Shown here: piece by piece, positions 58,892 to 64,000 of the stretch
Numbering within the stretch: the first letter of the stretch is position 1
How the letters are laid out: each line of letters starts with the position of its first letter
Assembly (NCBI RefSeq): GCF_002159175.1
Contig: NZ_NFGZ01000001.1
Location: 124,001-188,000 of the forward strand
Direction of reading: 5' to 3'
Origin: Flavonifractor sp. An92
Lineage (GTDB): Bacteria > Bacillota > Clostridia > Oscillospirales > Oscillospiraceae
DNA: 64,000 bases
Position numbers and translations under genes: made by a program
Notes under the pieces: model-generated
Databases searched by the model: none
What the model was told of the DNA's origin: nothing
The model's input: the letters and a program-made list of their open reading frames with translations, nothing else

Positions 58892-59800
58892 ATGAAGATG
58901 GAGCGCCTCATCGGCATCTTGTCCATTTTGCTTCAGCGGGAGAAGGTCACCGCCCCGGAGCTGGCAGAACAGTTTGAGGTGTCCCGACGGACCATCCAGC
59001 GGGACATCGAGTCTCTGTGCCGGGCGGGTATCCCCATCGCCACCGCCCAGGGCGCGGGGGGCGGCATCTCCATCATGGAGGGATACCGGGTGGACCGGAC
59101 GGTGCTCACCGCCCCGGAGATGCAGGCCATCCTGGCAGGCCTCAGGAGCCTGGACAGCGTCAGCGGCACCCGGCGCTACGCCCAGTTGATGGAAAAACTG
59201 TCCGCCGGGACGGGCGGGCTGGTGCCCGGCGGCGCCCATATGCTCATTGACCTCGCCTCCTGGTACAAAACCAGCCTGCCGCCGAAAATTGAATTGATCC
59301 AGAGAGCCGTTGAGCAGCACCGCACCATCTGTTTTACCTACTTCTCCCCCAAGGGGGAATCAATGCGCACTGTGGAGCCCTATTACCTGGTGTTTCACTG
59401 GTCCACCTGGTATGTATGGGGTTGGTGCTGCAGCCGCAAGGCGTTCCGCCTGTTCAAATTGAACCGCATGACGCAGCTTCGTACCGGCGACCTCTTTGAG
59501 CCCAGGTCCGCGCCCCTGCCCGATTTGGAACCGGAGCGGGTATTTCCGATTCACTATCAGGTCACCGTGCTCTTTGATTCCGCTTGCCGCTGGCGACTGG
59601 TAGAGGAATACGGTGCGGACCGGCTCACCCCAGAGCCGGACGGTAGGCTGCGCTTTACCGGAGGTTTTCCCGATGCGGACAGCGTGCTCAGCTGGGTTTT
59701 GACCTTTGGGGATAAAGCAGAGCTGCTGGAACCGGAGGAGTTACGGGATCAGCTTGGGGCATTGACCAGAACTCTGGCCGACCGTTACAGGAGGAATTGA
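58892..59800 (+). CDS. WYL-domain (YafY/DeoR-like) regulator
   Basis: 302-residue regulator. HTH: MERLIGILSILLQREKVTAP, ELAEQFEVSRRTIQRDIESL, then the wing GAGGGISIMEGY. WYL domain from about 140 (IELIQRAVEQHRTICFTYFS, PYYLVFHWSTWYVWGWC) and a WCX tail. WYL regulators sense small ligands or nucleic-acid signals. ATG 58892 after AAAGGCGG; the open frame to 58727 is not translated. It heads a rightward run of small genes (TfoX, GyrI-like, GNAT-NTF2, SRPBCC). Confidence 0.9.
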   Translation: MKMERLIGILSILLQREKVTAPELAEQFEVSRRTIQRDIESLCRAGIPIATAQGAGGGISIMEGYRVDRTVLTAPEMQAILAGLRSLDSVSGTRRYAQLMEKLSAGTGGLVPGGAHMLIDLASWYKTSLPPKIELIQRAVEQHRTICFTYFSPKGESMRTVEPYYLVFHWSTWYVWGWCCSRKAFRLFKLNRMTQLRTGDLFEPRSAPLPDLEPERVFPIHYQVTVLFDSACRWRLVEEYGADRLTPEPDGRLRFTGGFPDADSVLSWVLTFGDKAELLEPEELRDQLGALTRTLADRYRRN

Positions 59801-59801
59801 T

Positions 59802-60125
59802 ATGGCCTCTCATCAGGACTTTGTGGACTATGTGGCTGAACAGATGCGGGAGGCTGGAGCCATTCGCATCCGAAAGATGTTCGGCGAATACGGCCTCTAC
59901 TGCGACGATGTGTTCTTTGCTGTTATCTGCGACGATCAGTTCTTTGTCAAGGTCACTCCCGCAGGTGAAGCGGCATTTCCCAATCTGCCTAAGGTCCCGC
60001 CTTATGAGGGGGCAAAGGACTACATCTGGGTGGAGGATGCGGAGAACCGGGAACTTATGACTGAGCTGACCCGCATGACCTGTGAGGCGCTGAAAAGTAA
60101 GCCCCAAAAGACGCGGAGGAAATGA
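59802..60125 (+). CDS. TfoX/Sxy N-terminal domain protein
   Basis: 107 residues matching the TfoX N-terminal domain: DFVDYVAEQMREAGAIRIRK, MFGEYGLYCDDVFFAVICDD, then FVKVTPAG. In gamma-proteobacteria this domain belongs to competence activators; in Firmicutes single-domain members are common and of unknown role. AGGAGG sits 7 bases before ATG 59802, which comes 1 base after the WYL stop, so they form one operon. Confidence 0.88.
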   Translation: MASHQDFVDYVAEQMREAGAIRIRKMFGEYGLYCDDVFFAVICDDQFFVKVTPAGEAAFPNLPKVPPYEGAKDYIWVEDAENRELMTELTRMTCEALKSKPQKTRRK

Positions 60126-60127
60126 CC

Positions 60128-60763
60128 ATGGCCTTTGACTACAAAAACGAGTATAAGGAATTCTATCTACCACGCAAAACACCGGGCATCGTCACCGTAC
60201 CTGCCATAAACTTTCTGGCCGTGCGTGGTCATGGCGACCCCAACGAGGAGGGCGGAGCCTACAAGCAAGCCCTGGAACTTCTCTATGCGGTGGCTTATAC
60301 CATAAAAATGAGCAAACTGGGAAAACACAAGTTGGAGGGCTACTTTGACTATGTGGTGCCGCCTCTGGAAGGCTTGTGGTGGCAGGAGGATACCCGGGGT
60401 GTAGACTACGCCCGCAAGGCGGATTTCCGGTGGATCTCCCTCATCCGCCTGCTTGAGTTTGTAACAGAAGATGCCTTCCGCTGGGCCGTCCGGGAGACCG
60501 AAGAGAAAAAACAGCGAGACTTCTCCAAGGTGGAGTTCTTCCCCTGGGAGGAGGGCCTGTGCGTCCAGTGTATGCACATCGGCCCATACGACGACGAGCC
60601 TGCCACCGTGACGGCTATGAAGGAGTACGCCAGGCAGCAGGGCTATGAGGAAGATTTCGGGGTGAACCGGTTCCATCACGAGATCTATTTGAGCGATGTG
60701 CGGCGGTGTAAACCGGAAAAACTGAAAACCGTCATCCGGCAACCGATTAAGCGGGCAGAGTGA
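60128..60763 (+). CDS. GyrI-like effector-binding protein
   Basis: 211-residue single-domain protein of the GyrI-like small-molecule-binding family: FYLPRKTPGIVTVPAINFLA, VRGHGDPNEEGGAYKQALEL, LYAVAYTIKMSK, and ends with the family's strand MHIGPYDDEPATVTAM and RRCKPEKLKTVIRQPI. Such proteins bind aromatic or cationic drugs. ATG 60128 is preferred to 60122, because GGAGG is 8 bases away from it; overlaps with the TfoX stop at 60123-60125 only if 60122 is used. Confidence 0.88.
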   Translation: MAFDYKNEYKEFYLPRKTPGIVTVPAINFLAVRGHGDPNEEGGAYKQALELLYAVAYTIKMSKLGKHKLEGYFDYVVPPLEGLWWQEDTRGVDYARKADFRWISLIRLLEFVTEDAFRWAVRETEEKKQRDFSKVEFFPWEEGLCVQCMHIGPYDDEPATVTAMKEYARQQGYEEDFGVNRFHHEIYLSDVRRCKPEKLKTVIRQPIKRAE

Positions 60764-60771
60764 GGAATGAG

Positions 60772-61701
60772 ATGAACACCATTATTCGCGAAATGCGCCC
60801 GGAGGAACATAACCTTTTGCGGGAATTTCTCTATCAGGCCATCTATGTCCCGGAAGGCGTGGAGCCGCCGCCCCGGTCGGTAGTGGATCTGCCAGAGCTG
60901 CAGGTCTATCTTGCGGACTTTGGCACAAGACCCGGCGACCACGGCCTGGTAGCCGAGGTTGAGAAAAAAGTGATAGGTGCGGCGTGGTGCCGCATGATGG
61001 AGGACTACGGCCACATCGACAACGATACCCCCTCTCTGGCCATCTCGTTGCTGCCGGAGTATCGTGGACAGGGCACCGGGACACAGCTGCTGAACGGTCT
61101 TTTGCGTCTGCTTTGGGAGAATGGGTATCGGCAGGCATCCCTCTCCGTCCAGAAGGAAAACCCGGCCCTGCGCCTCTACCAGCGGACAGGATTCCGTATC
61201 GTGGCGGAGAGAGGTACAGAATATTTAATGCTTTGGGACGGCACCCAGGGGGGACAACAGGAAAATATGAATATGGACGCAGAGAAGCAGCGGGAAAGCA
61301 AGATCCGGCAGTGGTTCTCCATGTGGCTGGACAAGCGGGATACGGGCATTGAGGAGCTTTTCACCCAAGATGCCGTCTACATCGAGAGCTGGGGGCCGGA
61401 GTACCGCGGTAGCGGAAAGATCAAGCTGTGGTTTGATGAGTGGAATAGCCGGGGCACCGTAGAGCGCTGGAACATCCGGCAGTATTTCCACAGGGGAAAC
61501 CAGACAGTGGTGGAGTGGGCGTTCCGGTGTGTCATGGCGGACGGCACCGTCCAGAGCTTTGACGGCCTTTCCCTCATCCGCTGGAATGAGGCGGGACAGA
61601 TCTGCTTTTTACAGGAATTCGGCTGCAATGAAAATCGCTATGACCCCTATGCTCAGGGGAACGCCCCGGTATTCCGGGAGGAGCAGGCATTGTGGTTTTG
61701 A
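60772..61701 (+). CDS. GNAT acetyltransferase-NTF2 fusion
   Basis: 309 residues. Residues 1-160 are GNAT (AISLLPEYRGQGTGTQLLNG, then NPALRLYQRTGFRIVAERG); residues 170-300 are an NTF2/SnoaL-like domain (KIRQWFSMWLDKRDTGIEEL, FTQDAVYIESWGPEYRG, WNIRQYFHRGNQTVVEWAF). The two halves are normally separate genes. The link (QQENMNMDAEKQRES) contains two Met codons that might start a separate NTF2 product, though neither has a good ribosome site. ATG 60772 follows GAGGAATGAG. Confidence 0.82.
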   Translation: MNTIIREMRPEEHNLLREFLYQAIYVPEGVEPPPRSVVDLPELQVYLADFGTRPGDHGLVAEVEKKVIGAAWCRMMEDYGHIDNDTPSLAISLLPEYRGQGTGTQLLNGLLRLLWENGYRQASLSVQKENPALRLYQRTGFRIVAERGTEYLMLWDGTQGGQQENMNMDAEKQRESKIRQWFSMWLDKRDTGIEELFTQDAVYIESWGPEYRGSGKIKLWFDEWNSRGTVERWNIRQYFHRGNQTVVEWAFRCVMADGTVQSFDGLSLIRWNEAGQICFLQEFGCNENRYDPYAQGNAPVFREEQALWF

Positions 61702-61714
61702 AAGGAGTATTGGT

Positions 61715-62110
61715 GTGGCGACTTCCAGGGTGACCATTCATTTCTCATGTCCAGTGGAGCAGGTGTGGCAGACCGTGACCGACCTCATGAATACCGCCTG
61801 GCGCAGTGATCTCAAACGGGTGGAGGTGCTGGACGAGACCCACTTTGTGGAATACACCAAAAGCGGCTATGCCACGAACTTCACCGTCACGGCCTGTGAG
61901 TCTCTTCGCCGCTGGGCCTTCACCATGGAAAACGGCAATATGTCCGGCTTCTGGGAGGGGATCTTTGAAACGGCGGAGGACGGCACACGGCTCCATTGCA
62001 CCGAAACCGTGGGCGCCAAACACTGGTGGATGCGTCCCTTTGTCCCCGGCTATCTGAAGCGGCAGCAGAGACTGTATCTGGACGATTTGCGGAAAGAACT
62101 GCAAGAATAA
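61715..62110 (+). CDS. SRPBCC family protein
   Basis: 131-residue START/Bet v1-like protein that binds hydrophobic ligands: SRVTIHFSCPVEQVWQTVTD, LMNTAWRSDLKRVEVLDET, RRWAFTMENGNMSGFWEG and the final helix RQQRLYLDDLRKELQ. GTG 61715 is the start, with AAAGGAG 7 bases upstream and 13 bases after the GNAT-NTF2 stop, last gene of the operon. The gap to 62299 contains no terminator I can see. Confidence 0.82.
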   Translation: MATSRVTIHFSCPVEQVWQTVTDLMNTAWRSDLKRVEVLDETHFVEYTKSGYATNFTVTACESLRRWAFTMENGNMSGFWEGIFETAEDGTRLHCTETVGAKHWWMRPFVPGYLKRQQRLYLDDLRKELQE

Positions 62111-62298
62111 GGCTTGTTATTTTGCGTTGCTTGCAGCACTGGTCGATGTTTTTCTGACGCAAAAAAGCATAGTTTTTTCCGGAAGGTTAGTTCCAACATC
62201 CGTGCTGTGACAGCGCCGCCGGACAAATATGAGCACGGAAAATCGGGCAGAGTCCGCTGCTTTCCGATATGCTGAAGGACAGAAGGGCGGTGTGACCA

Positions 62299-63156
62299 AT
62301 GGATTGGGTAACCAGCATTCATCAGGCGATCCAGTATATCGAAGAACATCTCCGGGAGGAGCTGACCATCCGGGAAATTGCGCAGCAGGCGGCTTTATCC
62401 CCCTTTTACTTTCAGAAGGGCTTTGCCATGCTGTGCGGCATGACGGTGGGCGACTACATCCGCCAGCGCCGGCTCTCCGCCGCCGGGCTGGAGGTCCTCA
62501 CGACGGACCGGAAAATCATCGACATCGCGCTGGAGTTCGGCTACGATTCGCCGGACAGCTTCACCAAAGCCTTTACCCGATTCCATGGCCTCACACCTGC
62601 CGCACTGCGAAAAAGCGGGGGCGCGGTCCGTTCCTTTGCTCCGCTTCGGATCAAAGTGACATTGGAAGGTGGTCAAAACATGGATTGCAAGATCATGAAA
62701 AAAGAGGCGTTTACGGTGCTCTGCCGGGCAAAGACCTTCAAGTATGAGGACGCGGTGACCCAGGTCCCCCAGTTCTGGGCAGAGCACTTCGCCGCAGGCG
62801 GCGGCAAGGTGGTGTGCGGCATGTACGGCATCAACCTGGACGAGAGCATGGGCGGCAATGAGTTTGAATATCTCATCGCTGACAACTACGATCCCGCCAA
62901 GGGGATCCCGGACGGCTTCACCACCCGCACCATCCCGGCCCATACCTGGGCGGTGTTCCCCTGCACCGGCCGGATGCCCCAGGCGCTCCAGGGCCTGAAC
63001 CAGCAGATTTTCTCCCAGTGGCTGCCCACGAACCCCGACTACAAGATCGCGGCCGGTATCAATGTGGAGCTGTACAGCGACGCCAGCAAGTTTGAGGACG
63101 GCACCCAGGATCAGGACTACTACTGCGAGATCTGGATCCCCGTGGAAAAAAAGTAA
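62299..63156 (+). CDS. AraC regulator with GyrI-like effector domain
   Basis: 285 residues, Rob/SoxS-type layout. Two helix-turn-helix units: TIREIAQQAALSPFYFQKGF and RKIIDIALEFGYDSPDSFTK (AFTRFHGLTPAALRK). From about 130 a GyrI-like effector-binding domain (KKEAFTVLCRAKTFKYE, then WAVFPCTGRMPQALQGLNQQ). It should activate transport or detoxification genes on binding a drug-like ligand. ATG 62299 follows GAAGGGCGGTG. A strong terminator ends it (63170-63198). Confidence 0.92.
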   Translation: MDWVTSIHQAIQYIEEHLREELTIREIAQQAALSPFYFQKGFAMLCGMTVGDYIRQRRLSAAGLEVLTTDRKIIDIALEFGYDSPDSFTKAFTRFHGLTPAALRKSGGAVRSFAPLRIKVTLEGGQNMDCKIMKKEAFTVLCRAKTFKYEDAVTQVPQFWAEHFAAGGGKVVCGMYGINLDESMGGNEFEYLIADNYDPAKGIPDGFTTRTIPAHTWAVFPCTGRMPQALQGLNQQIFSQWLPTNPDYKIAAGINVELYSDASKFEDGTQDQDYYCEIWIPVEKK

Positions 63157-63169
63157 GCAGCAGACAAGA

Positions 63170-63201
63170 CAGGCCCCCGGCGAATAGCCGGGGGCCTGTT
63201 T
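63170..63201. terminator. Bidirectional terminator
   Basis: Perfect 12-bp GC stem (63170-63181 with 63187-63198), 5-base loop, then TTT. Separates convergent AraC and MerR genes. Confidence 0.8.
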
Positions 63202-63206
63202 CGTCC

Positions 63207-63965
63207 TCACTTTACCCAATAAACCACGGCATCCCGCAGAAAACGGGCACAGCCTAGCACCTTCTTGTCATAGTAGGCGGTGAACCGCTCGTCCATCACA
63301 TAGAGCTCCGCGATCCCTCGGTGCTTAGCCGGGTCATATTGGTTTCCGGTGATGGTGAGCCACCGGCGGTGGAGGGCGGTGATTTCCTTGCCCTCCTCCC
63401 CCTCCGGGGACAGCCCAGCCTGGACGGCAGCCTCCAGACGCTCCTGGATCTCCCGGCCCAGATCCGTCCACTCCTGATACTGTTCCCGGGTCAGATGCAT
63501 CACCGCGGCATTGGCCTCGTCCACTTCTTGGGCGCCGTATTTGGCGCGGATCTCCGCTCCGTAAACTTCCTCATTATGGGCTACTGTGCGCTGCTTGAAC
63601 GCCTCAAATTTCTGCTCGTCGCTCATGATCTCGTTCCTTTCTTCCGCTCCGATGGTGTCTTTCACCGACCGGATGAGCTGTTCCAGCCGCTCCTGTTTCG
63701 CCTCCAAAGCGGCCAAATGGCTTCTCAGGGCGGCCAGACGGTCAAAGGAGGGATCGTCCAGACATCCCTTGATGCGGGCCAGCTCCACCCCGAGGGCCCG
63801 GTAATAGAGAATGTCCTGCAGTCGGTCCACCTCCGCCCGGCCATAGTAGCGGTAGCCGCTCTCCGCCACCCGGCTGGGTTTCAGCAGGCCGATCTGGTCG
63901 TACCAGCGCAGGGTGCGGGTGGTCACCCCGGACAGGCGCGACAGCTCCTGAATGGAATACTCCAT
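63207..63965 (-). CDS. MerR regulator with TipAS domain
   Basis: 252 residues. MerR HTH (YSIQELSRLSGVTTRTLRWY, DQIGLLKPSRVAESGYRYYG), dimerization helix (about 75-115), and a C-terminal TipAS antibiotic-recognition domain (EEVYGAEIRAKYGAQEVDEA, GIAELYVMDERFTAYYDKK) that traps thiopeptides and other multidrug ligands. A two-codon-later ATG, 63965, is chosen over 63971, which touches GGAGGG. It likely controls itself or an exporter beyond the window. Family length fits. Confidence 0.9.
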   Translation of the reverse strand: MEYSIQELSRLSGVTTRTLRWYDQIGLLKPSRVAESGYRYYGRAEVDRLQDILYYRALGVELARIKGCLDDPSFDRLAALRSHLAALEAKQERLEQLIRSVKDTIGAEERNEIMSDEQKFEAFKQRTVAHNEEVYGAEIRAKYGAQEVDEANAAVMHLTREQYQEWTDLGREIQERLEAAVQAGLSPEGEEGKEITALHRRWLTITGNQYDPAKHRGIAELYVMDERFTAYYDKKVLGCARFLRDAVVYWVK

Positions 63966-64000
63966 AAACATCCCTCCCTGGAACTAAGGGTATCAGTTGA

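Overview
The window looks like a chromosome segment of a high-GC gut Clostridia, most likely a Flavonifractor/Intestinimonas/Lawsonibacter-type Oscillospiraceae. The grounds are strong AGGAGG ribosome sites, GC-rich ordinary genes, and accessory families (DUF6076, DUF6809, Sel1-tailed MobP3 relaxases) that I associate with that group. The placement is an inference from gene families; there is no rRNA here to fix it.

Layout. (1) 1-8160, chromosomal: the tail of a siderophore-binding protein, a DegV protein, a TetR regulator behind what looks like a yybP-ykoY (Mn2+) riboswitch, a TVP38-type membrane protein, a GH79-like glycosidase broken by one amber codon, and three decayed genes (an NmrA-like protein and two HxlR regulators). 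(2) 8321-18409: a tRNA-Pro gene with a partial copy just upstream, small phage-like genes, then a mobilizable backbone read leftwards: integrase, zinc-ribbon protein, DUF6809, MobP3 relaxase, accessory protein, candidate oriT, winged-helix protein and excisionase, with a DUF6076 gene beside it. (3) 18428-24397, mostly GC-rich: an orphan 400-aa protein, rhodanese lipoprotein, SGNH hydrolase, NUDIX enzyme, SF2 helicase, a frameshifted DUF6998 gene and a MazG-like enzyme. (4) 24410-34337, AT-rich: an 8-gene modification/restriction island (XRE controller, GHKL ATPase, Z1 ATPase, PD-(D/E)XK protein, AIPR, cytosine methyltransferase, Vsr, 79-aa protein). (5) 34640-38453: an esterase, a zinc-ribbon protein, a relic of an integrase tail, and an XRE-ImmA/DUF5986 pair with a near-perfect promoter. 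(6) 38518-46091: a second mobilizable backbone, parallel to the first but with two overlapping integrase genes. (7) 46567-55798, AT-rich: a five-gene block holding a protein that fuses two RNA polymerase alpha-CTD-like domains to a sigma region 4-like helix-turn-helix, its shorter paralogue, a ParB-like protein and a PLD-SNF2 helicase. (8) 55888-64000: a second zinc-ribbon paralogue, then GC-rich stress/regulatory genes (TIGR04076, GNATs, WYL, TfoX, GyrI-like, SRPBCC, AraC, MerR-TipAS).

How it works together. Regions 2-7 form an accessory island built by at least two related mobilizable elements. Each element has its own integrase, excisionase, relaxase and conserved non-coding block suited to be an origin of transfer. 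The cargo is dominated by genes that read as defence: the GHKL/Z1/AIPR/Dcm cassette resembles the MORC-linked restriction systems known from comparative genomics. The cassette at 47300-55798 does not match any named system I know and is the best candidate here for an undescribed one.
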